Source: an uncultured Lachnospiraceae bacterium (GTDB taxonomy: Bacteria > Bacillota > Clostridia > Lachnospirales > Lachnospiraceae). From it: 24,796 nucleotides of DNA. This document shows positions 1 through 6,719 of this stretch, piece after piece. A model generated the notes under the pieces. It ran no database searches. It saw nothing but the letters and a program-made list of their open reading frames with translations, and was not told the DNA's origin. The stretch lies in NCBI GenBank assembly GCA_910585465.1, contig CAJUEW010000030.1, positions 1 to 24,796 on the forward strand, read 5' to 3'. Within the stretch, counting starts at the first letter, position 1. Each line of letters begins with the position of its first letter. The translations under genes and the position numbers were made by a program.

Positions 1-2
1 AT

Positions 3-71
3 AATGCCAAGACTACGGATGAAAATTTAAGTCATACAGTATTCGTCCGGAATGTGATGAAATCAAAATAG
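3..71 (+). CDS. possible 3' end of an upstream gene (partial)
   Basis: An open frame enters from the left edge and ends at TAG 69-71, giving about 22 C-terminal residues (ending VRNVMKSK). I do not recognise it. The main support is that a hairpin able to terminate plus-strand transcription follows at 101-136. The stretch is too short to prove coding. Confidence 0.25.
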   Translation, partial: NAKTTDENLSHTVFVRNVMKSK

Positions 72-100
72 CACAGAGTTCCGAAGATTTCAGGAACAGA

Positions 101-136
101 AAAAGGTCCTGGGGCATCTGCCTCCAGGGCCTTTTA
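101..136. terminator. bidirectional intrinsic terminator
   Basis: The hairpin has arms AGGTCCTGG and CCAGGGCCT, paired over 9 bp with one G-U on the plus-strand RNA. It is flanked by A4-5 and T4, so it can act on both strands. It lies just beyond the stop codon of the minus-strand LRR gene and probably ends that transcript, and perhaps a plus-strand gene entering from the left. Confidence 0.6.
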
Positions 137-146
137 ATAGATAACA

Positions 147-1871
147 TTATTTTTTGGTTACTACCTGTTTTACCGGCGACCAGGAGGAAAACACTTTTAT
201 GCTTTTTCCGTTCACCTTCGCTGTTTTATAGGTGCGGATTCTTACATAGTATTTTTTCTTCCCTGTCAGCTTCTTGATGGTTCTAGTGGTAGTGGAAGCT
301 TTTTTAACATATACGCTGGCCGTGGTTCCCTTCTTAAATTTGCTGGTAGTAGAATACTGGATCTGGTAGCCGCTGACCTGCTTTGTATTCTTCTTCCATT
401 TCAGCGTCATGCTCTTTGATTTCCCTGTCACTTTGGAAATCGTCGTTCTGGCAGGCTTGATAATAAATGTCTTCTTCACGGTTCCGCTGTAGTTCCCTTT
501 AAATTTGACCGTTACCGTGGCCTGGCCGACGTTTTTGTTATTCTTGTAGCTGACAGTGTAATACTTGCTGGAAATCTTTTTGCCGTTGCTGTCAACTGCT
601 GTGACAGAGGGTTTCTTTGCTTTCCCATTATATGTGTATTTGTCTGCGGACAAGGTTACGGATTTAACAGTAGCCTTCTTATTTTCCCCGTCATTTTTAT
701 CTTTATCGTCGTCTTTGTCTTTATCTTTGTCGTTGTCTTTATCATCCGGATTTCCGTTGTTTTCGTCTCCTGGGTCTCCGGGCTTTTCGTCGTCTCCGGA
801 TGGGGGTGGGTTCTGCACCTTCCCGTCCACAATCTTGCTTCCATCAGAGCAGGTGACAACGACTGACTTCAGATCTGCCTTTACGCCTCCGGTCATATCA
901 ATCTTTTTCCATTGGTCAGAAGTTCCTTTGTAGTTTATTGTCTTAAGTGACGGCGTATCGGTAAATGCCTCGGCCTCTATTTTCGTAACGGATGCAGGTA
1001 TTGTAATGCTTGCAAGACTGGGGCAGTTGACGAATGTCCTTTCCTCGATTTTTGTCACACCATCCGGAATCACGATACTTTTCAGACTAAGGCAGTCACG
1101 GAAAGCGCCCGAGCCAATTTTTTGTACAGAGTCTGGAATATTAATATTTACCAGCTTTTTGCAATTACCGAAAGATTCTATGCCGATTTCAGTAAGACCT
1201 TCTGGCAAAACCACATCCGTGAGATTTTCACAGGTGCCGAATGTACCTATTTTTATTTTTTTAAGATTTTTAGGCACAACAATGGATTTAATTCCTGTGG
1301 CAAAAAAGCAACCTTCCCCTATTTCCATAATAGAATCAGGCAGATTTATTTCTGTCAAAGATTTGTTGCCATAAAACAAATAATCCTTAAGAACCAGTGC
1401 CGTATCTGGTATAGTAATACCTGTTAAATAAAGACACTGCAGTGCATGATTATGATAGACATTATAATCGATCTTATCTGAACCAATCTGCGTTACTGGA
1501 TACCCATCGACATAGGCTGGAATCTCAAGATTCAATGTAGGAAAAGGAATGTCCTTTACTTCCTCGTAATGGTTCCACCAGTTATAATGAATACTGTTAT
1601 CGGTCAGAGATACGCTTTTTTTATCACTATTTACTTGAAATTTTAATCGCACATTATTTGAGTTTGGAACTAAGTAATATCCATCTTGAGGGTTTGGTTC
1701 CAAATCTGTAAAATCTACACCATTCACATCATTTCCAAGAACACCCGTAACAGACAGGTTGCCCGCTGCTTGTACTACAGTCTCCATTCCTGGCATTATC
1801 ATTGCTGAAGGCAGAGCCAGGGATATGGCCAGCATTCCGGCTAACAGCTTGTTCAATAATTTCTTTTTCAT
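147..1871 (-). CDS. secreted BspA-like leucine-rich-repeat protein
   Basis: A 574-residue exported surface or secreted protein. Residues 1-36 form a signal peptide (lysine-rich start, hydrophobic core, QAAG cleavage region). Residues ~145-315 carry BspA-type LRR_5 repeats with recurring units such as LTEIGIESFGNCKKL and VTKIEERTFVNCPSL. Residues ~355-400 are a Pro/Gly then Asp/Lys low-complexity linker. Residues ~400-475 look like a bacterial Ig-like domain and ~480-572 like a fibronectin type III domain. No LPxTG sorting motif is seen, so it is either released or held by other contacts. The start is set by AGGAGG seven bases upstream of the ATG. It lies downstream of a small XRE gene on the same strand and may be co-transcribed with it. 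Adhesion or host-glycan binding is the usual role of BspA-like proteins; no specific ligand can be read here. Fragments of its linker and Ig-like region recur at 2699-2845 and 3686-3740. Confidence 0.88.
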   Translation of the reverse strand: MKKKLLNKLLAGMLAISLALPSAMIMPGMETVVQAAGNLSVTGVLGNDVNGVDFTDLEPNPQDGYYLVPNSNNVRLKFQVNSDKKSVSLTDNSIHYNWWNHYEEVKDIPFPTLNLEIPAYVDGYPVTQIGSDKIDYNVYHNHALQCLYLTGITIPDTALVLKDYLFYGNKSLTEINLPDSIMEIGEGCFFATGIKSIVVPKNLKKIKIGTFGTCENLTDVVLPEGLTEIGIESFGNCKKLVNINIPDSVQKIGSGAFRDCLSLKSIVIPDGVTKIEERTFVNCPSLASITIPASVTKIEAEAFTDTPSLKTINYKGTSDQWKKIDMTGGVKADLKSVVVTCSDGSKIVDGKVQNPPPSGDDEKPGDPGDENNGNPDDKDNDKDKDKDDDKDKNDGENKKATVKSVTLSADKYTYNGKAKKPSVTAVDSNGKKISSKYYTVSYKNNKNVGQATVTVKFKGNYSGTVKKTFIIKPARTTISKVTGKSKSMTLKWKKNTKQVSGYQIQYSTTSKFKKGTTASVYVKKASTTTRTIKKLTGKKKYYVRIRTYKTAKVNGKSIKVFSSWSPVKQVVTKK

Positions 1872-1945
1872 AACAGATACCTCCTAAAATATTTTCTGCG
1901 TTTTTGTTCTGTGAAAGTTGCATATTTCTTTTGACAGCCAGGCCG

Positions 1946-2218
1946 TCATTTCTTTTTTCGTCTTCCTGTCTTAGAAGCACTAAACTTAGAGATTAAATTT
2001 TCCCTGTCCGTGTCTGTTTCCACATATTTGATGATATCTCTGGGCTGCATCTCTAAAATACAGCACAGCCTGTTCAGATTGTCCAGGGATATGGATGTGT
2101 CACCGTTCCGGAACTTCTTCATTGTCTCCTGTCCAAAAATTCCTGTTTTCTTGGCGACTGTAGTATTCATCCCTACATCCTTTAGTTCTTTTATGACGTC
2201 TATTTTGTAGATTAACAT
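1946..2218 (-). CDS. small XRE-family helix-turn-helix regulator
   Basis: A 90-residue Cro/C1-type DNA-binding protein. The first ~65 residues match the short HTH_26-like XRE fold: an opening MLIYKI..IKELKDVG, a turn with GIFGQETMKKFRNG, then SLDNLNRLCCILEMQPRDII, which is the signature second half of these domains. The tail is basic (TGRRKKK). The frame is open further upstream, but ATG at 2218 is preferred because GAGGGG sits six bases before it and the promoter -10 lies upstream at 2257-2252. It is 74 bases upstream of the LRR gene on the same strand. It probably regulates that gene, itself, or both; the target is inferred only from position. Confidence 0.82.
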   Translation of the reverse strand: MLIYKIDVIKELKDVGMNTTVAKKTGIFGQETMKKFRNGDTSISLDNLNRLCCILEMQPRDIIKYVETDTDRENLISKFSASKTGRRKKK

Positions 2219-2251
2219 GCTTCCCCTCTTTCCATTTATTTCCTTTTTTAT

Positions 2252-2280
2252 ATTATAACATAGGTTAAAGAAAAGATCAA
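2252..2280 (-). promoter_or_regulatory. sigma-A promoter for the XRE-LRR pair
   Basis: Reading the minus strand, TTGATC (2280-2275) is followed after exactly 17 bases by TATAAT (2257-2252), with a TGn extended -10. The ATG of the XRE gene is about 34 bases further on. No equally good promoter is seen in the 74-base gap before the LRR gene, which suggests one transcript. Confidence 0.7.
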
Positions 2281-2298
2281 GGGAAATATCCCAAATAA

Positions 2299-2473
2299 TT
2301 GTGAATGTTATATTGACAGGGAAATGTAAAAAACGGATGCAGAAATGCAAAGGGCCGGAGAGCGTATTTTTCCTTAAGGGATATTTTTCACAGGACAGCG
2401 TGCCCCAAAGGGGATGTCCCGGGCGACGGTTCCTAACAGGGCGGCGGGTCGCCGGGGCAAGCGGAGAGTGCCT
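2299..2473 (+). repeat. direct repeat copy A (~175 bp, GC-rich hairpin core)
   Basis: It begins TTGTGAA and ends GAGAGTGCC, and is matched by copy B at 3747-3919 in the same orientation. Outside the core the copies differ at scattered bases and one indel. From about 2391 to 2467 they are identical. The core holds CCCCAAAGGGG and a longer stem pairing CCCGGGCGAC (2418-2427) with GTCGCCGGGG (2448-2457), around a loop containing TTCCTAACAGGG. A short open frame crosses it but looks non-coding. Similarity starts and stops sharply, as expected for a small mobile repeat or a duplicated structured RNA. I do not recognise the family. Confidence 0.75.
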
Positions 2474-2501
2474 AAATACTTGAAAAGTAAGAAGGTGTTA
2501 T

Positions 2502-2704
2502 CCGGCCTTTACCTTCAAAGTGGAGGGGACGGATCTGTACGGACGCTCCCATACTTATTATGAAACCGTGGAATTTACAAAGAGCAACGCGGGAACCGGG
2601 ACAAAGGCAAGGCTGACGGCAGATATCACAGTCTGTTCCGGAACCTACCAGGTTACAGAGGAAAAGACGATGCGCTATAAGCTGAAGAGCATCCACCTGG
2701 CAGG
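2502..2704 (+). pseudogene. fragment of a Gram-positive surface/pilin-like protein domain
   Basis: The plus-strand frame reads PAFTFKVEGTDLYG, then ETVEFTKSNAGTGTKA, then SGTYQVTEEKTMRYKL. This is the pattern of prealbumin-like/isopeptide-type domains (DUF7601 or SpaA-like) of clostridial surface proteins. There is no start codon with a ribosome site: a stop lies at 2481-2483 and the frame begins just after repeat copy A. It runs directly into DNA matching the antisense strand of the LRR gene at ~2699. It is best read as a remnant of a once larger gene. Domain identity is from memory of the family. Confidence 0.5.
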
Positions 2705-2845
2705 CTTGATAATAAATGTCTTCCTCACGGTTCCGCTGTAGTTCCCTTTAACATGGCCTGGCCGACATTCTTATCTTTATTATTGTTACCCGGATTCCCG
2801 CCGTTTTCGTTCTCTGGTTTTTCATCGTCCTTGGATGGGGATGGC
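2699..2845 (-). pseudogene. decayed fragment of an LRR-protein gene (Ig-like region plus linker)
   Basis: This stretch repeats parts of the intact LRR gene at 147-1871. 2699-2750 matches ~450-501, 2752-2770 matches ~515-533, and 2771-2845 matches ~719-812, the Asp/Lys and Pro/Gly linker. Two internal segments are missing, so the frame is not continuous with a full gene. It is a deletion-scarred copy of a paralogue or a duplication of the neighbour. Confidence 0.7.
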
Positions 2846-3032
2846 TCCGTACTATGGGATCCAGGAAGGCGGTAATATCTGGCAAGGTTATTGGAAGGAG
2901 CCGCATCAATGCTGACAAAATACTTTGTAAGAACCGGATTCTGAAAGAGCATATGGTTAAATTGTCCAATCAAGTGCTCCAGTACCGCCCGGTATGCCCC
3001 TGCACATTTCACGGGCACCGGACGGGTTTCTG
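2846..3032. other. unassigned segment between surface-gene remnants and brnTA
   Basis: No convincing gene is seen. One minus-strand frame is open through here into the LRR remnant, and one plus-strand frame of ~60 codons is open, but neither has a good ribosome site or a recognisable domain. It is probably further gene debris. Confidence 0.4.
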
Positions 3033-3068
3033 TTGACATATAATTATTTTATAATTACAATATAATTA
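3033..3068 (+). promoter_or_regulatory. brnTA promoter with 11-bp iteron operator
   Basis: TTGACA (3033-3038) and TACAAT (3056-3061) are 17 bases apart. Overlaid on them, ATAATTA occurs three times at 3040-3046, 3051-3057 and 3062-3068, exactly 11 bp apart. The first two also sit within an inverted repeat (TAATTAT-TTT-ATAATTA). Ribbon-helix-helix antitoxins such as BrnA repress their own promoter through short repeats of this kind, so this is a plausible operator. The toxin ATG lies only seven bases after the -10, which suggests a leaderless message. Confidence 0.55.
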
Positions 3069-3356
3069 TGGAATACATAAAATTTGAATGGGATGATAGA
3101 AAAAACGAAATCAATTAAGAAAAAACATAAAATATCTTTTGAGGAAGCTCGAACGGTATTTTATGACTCAGAAGCTCTTATCATTGACGATCCAGAGCAT
3201 TCAGAACAGGAGGACAGATTTATAATTTTAGGTCTTAGCAAAAAGGCTAATTTGCTTGTGGTATGTCATTGCTACCGGGAATCTGATTCCATTATACGTA
3301 TTATATCCGCAAGGAAAGCAACTGCTACAGAAGCAAGATATTATCACGAATTATAG
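3068..3356 (+). pseudogene. brnT: BrnT-family toxin, frameshifted
   Basis: BrnT toxins are small RelE-fold ribonucleases neutralised by BrnA. The ATG at 3068 opens MEYIKFEWDDRKNEIN, the classic BrnT start, then meets TAA at 3116-3118. Reading one base further on (AAT-T-AAG) restores KKKHKISFEEARTVFYDSEA, followed by RFIILGLSKKANLLVVCHCY and SDSIIRIISARKAT, the rest of the family. A single extra base in AATTAAG therefore separates an otherwise full-length ~95-residue toxin into two frames. The downstream frame has only a TTG at 3084 with no ribosome site, so independent translation is unlikely. It is either a true inactivating frameshift or a sequencing error. The antitoxin gene follows after 11 bases. 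Confidence 0.75.
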
Positions 3357-3367
3357 GAGGTGTTACC

Positions 3368-3577
3368 ATGAAGGAAGAATATGATTTCAGTAAAGCCCGT
3401 AAAAATCCTTATGCCAATAAGCTAAAGAAACAGATTACCATTAATATTGATACAGATACTATAGATTATTTTAAATTGCAAGCTAAATTTTCCGGCATTC
3501 CATATCAAACGCTTATCAATCTATACCTTTCAGAGTGCGCAGAGCAAAAGAAACAACTAAAAATAGATTGGAATTAA
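3368..3577 (+). CDS. brnA: BrnA-family antitoxin
   Basis: A 69-residue antitoxin of the BrnA type, a ribbon-helix-helix-like DNA-binding protein that binds BrnT and represses the shared promoter. What shows it is a charged N-terminus (DFSKARKNPYANKLKKQ), the strand ITINIDTDTIDYFKLQA, and the helical segment GIPYQTLINLYLSECA, which follows the family pattern of a beta strand then YQTLIN. AGGAGG overlaps the end of the toxin gene at 3356-3361, six bases before the ATG. It is intact while its toxin partner is frameshifted, so it may now act only as a repressor or anti-toxin for related toxins elsewhere. Confidence 0.82.
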   Translation: MKEEYDFSKARKNPYANKLKKQITINIDTDTIDYFKLQAKFSGIPYQTLINLYLSECAEQKKQLKIDWN

Positions 3578-3624
3578 CTTTAATACCAAACAGGCAAAAA
3601 GTGTACGTCTATCTGAACAAAGAG

Positions 3625-3669
3625 GAATCTCCCAATCGTGCTATTTTACGATTGGAAGATTCTTTTTTT
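3625..3669 (+). terminator. intrinsic terminator after brnTA
   Basis: GAATCTCCCAATCGT pairs with ACGATTGGAAGATTC (14 bp with one C-A mismatch) around an 8-base loop, followed by T7 at 3663-3669. It is well placed to end the brnTA transcript. Confidence 0.85.
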
Positions 3670-3685
3670 CTTTTATAAATTTTCC

Positions 3686-3740
3686 ATTATACGCATATTT
3701 GTCTGCGGACAAGGTTACGGATTTAACAGTGGCCTTTTTT
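3686..3740 (-). pseudogene. second fragment of the LRR-protein gene
   Basis: About 50 bases match positions ~626-677 of the intact LRR gene (start of its Ig-like domain) with few changes, including the shared CTGCGGACAAGGTTACGG. It stops at ~3740, immediately before repeat copy B. brnTA lies between this piece and the other LRR remnant at 2699-2845, so the module may have landed in a former LRR paralogue. Confidence 0.65.
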
Positions 3741-3746
3741 CCCTAG

Positions 3747-3919
3747 TTGTGAAAGCTATATTGACAGGGAAATGTAAAAACGGATGAGGAAATGCAAAGG
3801 TCCAGGGAGCGTATTTCTCCTTAAGGGATAATTTTCACAGGACAGCGTGCCCCAAAGGGGATGTCCCGGGCGACGGTTCCTAACAGGGCGGCGGGTCGCC
3901 GGGGCAAGCGGAGACTGCC
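3747..3919 (+). repeat. direct repeat copy B (~173 bp)
   Basis: The second copy of the repeat at 2299-2473, in the same orientation and beginning at the same TTGTGAA. The GC-rich 3' core is identical between the copies and the 5' part is diverged. The left neighbour here is an LRR-gene fragment; in copy A it is the XRE promoter region. The two copies therefore sit in unrelated flanks. Confidence 0.75.
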
Positions 3920-4100
3920 CGGAAAGCTTGTTTTATGGCATATTTGTCAGACGTTCTAATATATTAAAAAAACATAAATATTATAAATTATTTATAAATA
4001 TGTTGAATTTGGCCCTTTCCAACATGCTATTGGTGAGAGGGCAATCTGAATATCTTTTTTTAACTCTAAAATTCCCTCTCACTGTACCATGACAATTTCA
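3920..4100. other. AT-rich spacer with inverted repeats
   Basis: No gene is seen. 3960-4005 is strongly AT-rich and contains the perfect palindrome ATAAAT-T-ATTTAT. GTGAGAGGG at 4033-4041 is complementary to CCCTCTCAC at 4074-4082, a 9-bp stem with a 32-base loop that includes T7. It may be a regulatory hairpin or an old junction; neither can be proved. Confidence 0.4.
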
Positions 4101-4222
4101 TAGCCTGCCCAGGCTGATACCTGGCATTGAGTGTGCATATCTGCCCGCCGTGCCGGAAAAAACGTTGCGGAAGAAACGGAACAGGGAACGGGTCTGGGGG
4201 GAATACAGGCAAGATGATAAAT
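4101..4222 (+). pseudogene. possible truncated 3' end of a conjugation-region gene
   Basis: A frame with no start codon, open from ~4101 and ending TAA at 4220-4222, encodes about 40 residues finishing RKKRNRERVWGEYRQDDK. The charged composition and the ribosome site beginning eight bases after the stop look like the tail of an operon gene whose 5' part was lost at the ~4090 junction. I cannot name it. Confidence 0.25.
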
Positions 4223-4251
4223 AAGCAGAAAGGAGGATAAAACAGTGGAAG

Positions 4252-4404
4252 ATGCAGACGGAAGAAGCGAATAAAGGGAAAACGCCGGAGAACTGTATAG
4301 GATGTCCATACGGCAGGCATTTTCCCTGTATTGGTTACTGTCTGAAAAAGATTATTTTGGAGATGAAAAAGACAGGAAGAAAGGAGGAATGCCATGCAGG
4401 ATGA
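4252..4404 (+). CDS. small cysteine-rich protein upstream of pcfB
   Basis: A 50-residue unrecognised protein. Residues 14-30 read NCIGCPYGRHFPCIGYC, a Cys-x2-Cys ... Cys-x3-Cys cluster that could bind a metal, followed by the helix-like KKIILEMKKTGRK. It ends TGA 4402-4404, overlapping the start of pcfB by 11 bases, which suggests translational coupling within the conjugation operon. AGGAGG at 4231-4236 is 15 bases before this ATG, rather far, so the start is less certain than the frame. The overlap, the cysteine pattern and the operon position are the support; the function is unknown. Confidence 0.5.
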   Translation: MQTEEANKGKTPENCIGCPYGRHFPCIGYCLKKIILEMKKTGRKEECHAG

Positions 4405-4870
4405 GGTAACCGAAGAGATGATCTCAGTGTGTATTAAAGGAGGTAAGATTACCGGGCAGATTTTAATGGAAGCTTTGCGCCAGATAATGAATGAGAGGAA
4501 GAAGCATAAGGCAGTCTGTCATGGAAAACAGAACATGAAAAAACTGATGGCACAAAACTGCAAGCTGTCGAACATTGAAGTGACAGACGGAAATATTAAA
4601 TCTTTTGAAAGATATGCCCGGAAATACAATATAGACTTCAGTCTGAAAAAAGATACGTCCGTATGCCCTTCAAGGTATTTTGTATTTTTTAAGGCCAGGG
4701 ATGCGGATGTCATGACAGCAGCATTCAAGGAGTACACAAAAAAAAATCTTGATAAAGATAAAGAAAAAAGGCCTTCTGTAATGAAGAAACTGGATTTGTC
4801 AAGAAAACGCACGGAAAAACATATGAAGAGAGAAAAAATAAGACAAAAGGAGAGGGGGCTGCTGCGCTGA
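4394..4870 (+). CDS. PcfB-family conjugation protein (DUF3801)
   Basis: A 158-residue protein encoded directly before the VirD4 coupling ATPase, where PcfB/DUF3801 members usually lie. In pCF10, PcfB acts with the coupling protein and relaxosome at the substrate-docking step. Recognisable parts are the start EEMISVCIKGGKITGQILMEALR, then KLMAQNCKLSNIEVTDGNIKSFERYARKYNIDFSLKKD with a compact alpha/beta look, and SRYFVFFKARDADVMTAAFKEY. The C-terminal 40 residues are highly basic. AAGGAGG precedes the ATG by six bases. The stop TGA 4868-4870 overlaps the probable CTG start of virD4. Confidence 0.85.
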   Translation: MQDEVTEEMISVCIKGGKITGQILMEALRQIMNERKKHKAVCHGKQNMKKLMAQNCKLSNIEVTDGNIKSFERYARKYNIDFSLKKDTSVCPSRYFVFFKARDADVMTAAFKEYTKKNLDKDKEKRPSVMKKLDLSRKRTEKHMKREKIRQKERGLLR

Positions 4871-4941
4871 GGAGAAAATGCAAGAAAAATTCCCGCTGGC
4901 TGGCTAAGACAGCCGGAAAACTGTCTGCCGCCCTGCGGGAA

Positions 4942-6126
4942 ATGCCGGCCATAGAGTTAAAAAAGCTGGTTTTTATGAGTATTCCTTATGTGACTGTGTT
5001 TTATCTGGTGAATAAACTGGCATGGCTGTACCGCTTCTGCAGAGGAAATTCCCTGATGGAAAGGCTTTGGGTGCTGTATCTGAATTTCTCAATGGCGTTT
5101 GACAATCCTCTGCCCAGCTTCTGTTTTCATGACCTGTTGATTGGGCTGTCGGGCGCAGTGCTGGTAAAAACGGCAGTGTACCTGAAAGGGAAGAATAGAA
5201 AAAAATTCCGCCAGGGAAAGGAGTATGGTTCTGCCCGCTGGGGAACTGAAAAGGACATTGCTCCTTTTGTTGACCCAGTATTTGAAAATAACATTCTTCT
5301 GACACAGACAGAGCGCCTTACCATGAACAGCCGTCCAAAAGAGCCGAAATATGCCAGAAACAAAAATGTGGTGGTAATCGGCGGCTCAGGCTCCGGCAAA
5401 ACCAGGTTTTACGTAAAGCCGCAGCTTATGCAAATGCCGCCGAAGGTCAGTTTCGTGGTTACTGATCCAAAAGGAACAATTATAGAAGAGTGCGGAAAAA
5501 TGCTTAGCCGCGGAACACCAAAGATAAAGGATGGCAGGCAGGTGCGGGACAAGGCTGGAAAAATAGTCTATGACCCGTATCGGATTAAGGTGCTTAACAC
5601 GATCAATTTCAAAAAAAGCATGCATTATAACCCCTTCCGATATATCCGGAGCGAAAAGGATATTTTGAAGCTGGTTAATGTAATTATTGCCAATACGAAA
5701 GGGGAAGGAGAAAAATCTTCTGAGGATTTCTGGACCAAAGCCGAAAGGCTTTTGTATTGTGCGCTGATAGGATACCTCTATTATGAAGCTCCTGAGGAAG
5801 AACAGAATTTTTCTACACTGCTTGAATTTATTAACGCATCTGAAACCAGAGAGGAGGATGAAGGATATACAAATGCGGTGGATGAGCTGTTTCTGGAACT
5901 GGAAAAGGAGAAGCCAGAGCACTTTGCTGTACGGCAGTATAAAAAATATAAGCTTGCGGCGGGCAAAACGGCAAAATCTATACTTATTTCCTGCGGCGCA
6001 CGCCTAGCGCCCTTTGACATTGCAGAACTGCGGGAGCTGACTTCTTATGATGAACTGGAACTAGATATGATTGGAGATCAGCGGACAGCTATGTTTGTTA
6101 TTATTTCCGATACAGACGACACCTAC
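4942..6126 (+). CDS. VirD4/PcfC-type coupling ATPase, exon 1 (395 codons)
   Basis: The inner-membrane coupling protein that brings the relaxase-DNA complex to the type IV channel. Exon 1 holds two N-terminal membrane segments (~residues 12-30 and 50-75), FRQGKEYGSARWGT, the Walker A box GGSGSGKT (147-154), FVVTDPKGTIIEECGKML, and FWTKAERLLYCALIGYLYYEA. It ends ISDTDDTY and then enters a group II intron; the following frame (VRPDRALC) is intron-encoded. The reading frame resumes exactly at 8636. ATG 4942 is the first AUG/GUG/UUG, but it has no good ribosome site. The frame is open further upstream and looks coding (LRRKCKKNSRWLAKTAGKL). A CTG at 4867, overlapping the pcfB stop and preceded by AAAGGAGAGG, may be the true start and would add 25 residues. 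Total spliced length is 617 (or 642) residues, about the family norm. Confidence 0.85.
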
Positions 6127-6719
6127 GTGCGCCCAGATAGGGCACTTTGCATTGCAGATTATTGGTACTGTTCCGCATGATAACGCGGGAGGTCGCCTGC
6201 CTGACCGAAAGGCGAAAGCTGACACGGGAACACAGCACGGCAGGGAAGCGGTAAGTTGCCCAAAGGCAATCGGGCACGACTGAACCGCAAGACCAAGTGG
6301 ATATGAGGTTTAAGTTGGATTTACTGAATGTGAGTTTCAAGTTTCTGTTGCGTCCAGACGGAGGAAAGTGCCTGTAACCTCTGACGTGTGGCGTTTGCTA
6401 CTTGAACGTTAGTAAACGGTTATCACAATCACACGTGACAAGCAGGAGAACCTGTATTAACGAAACGAAAGCAGAGCCGACAATCCACATTTACCAAGGC
6501 AGAGTGCTAACTGGGGATACCCTAAACAGGAATGCCATGAACTGGCTATGGCGCAGAGCCTGAATATCCTGCATGGGTACGGAACGCCCGTAGTAGTCCG
6601 AGAACCCTGAACTGACAGGGATAGCCGTAAAACCGGAAGCGGTAACGCCGCTCACATGGCGAAGGGGCGTAGTCAATGCGTACTAAAATCAAAAATTGAT
6701 TAGGGAGGAAAACCTCACA

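Noticed and set aside
700..760. Short repeated TTTATCTTTGTC-like units, considered as a CRISPR or tandem repeat
   Set aside because: There are no spacers of constant length and the units are simply Asp/Lys codons of the linker.
656..933. Open frames on both strands across the Asp/Lys-rich linker of the LRR gene
   Set aside because: They are shadows created by the low-complexity GAC/AAA codon repeats of the real minus-strand protein; neither has a ribosome site.
2301..2483. A 60-codon plus-strand frame over repeat copy A (and its 3847-4092 counterpart)
   Set aside because: The two repeat copies are read in different flanking contexts with indels and no good ribosome site; the conserved part is better explained by structure than coding.
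2725..3039. A 104-codon minus-strand frame
   Set aside because: Its second half is decayed LRR-gene linker and the first half has no recognisable domain or ribosome site.
5386..5922. A 178-codon minus-strand frame inside virD4
   Set aside because: It is antisense to conserved VirD4 motifs and has no family resemblance.
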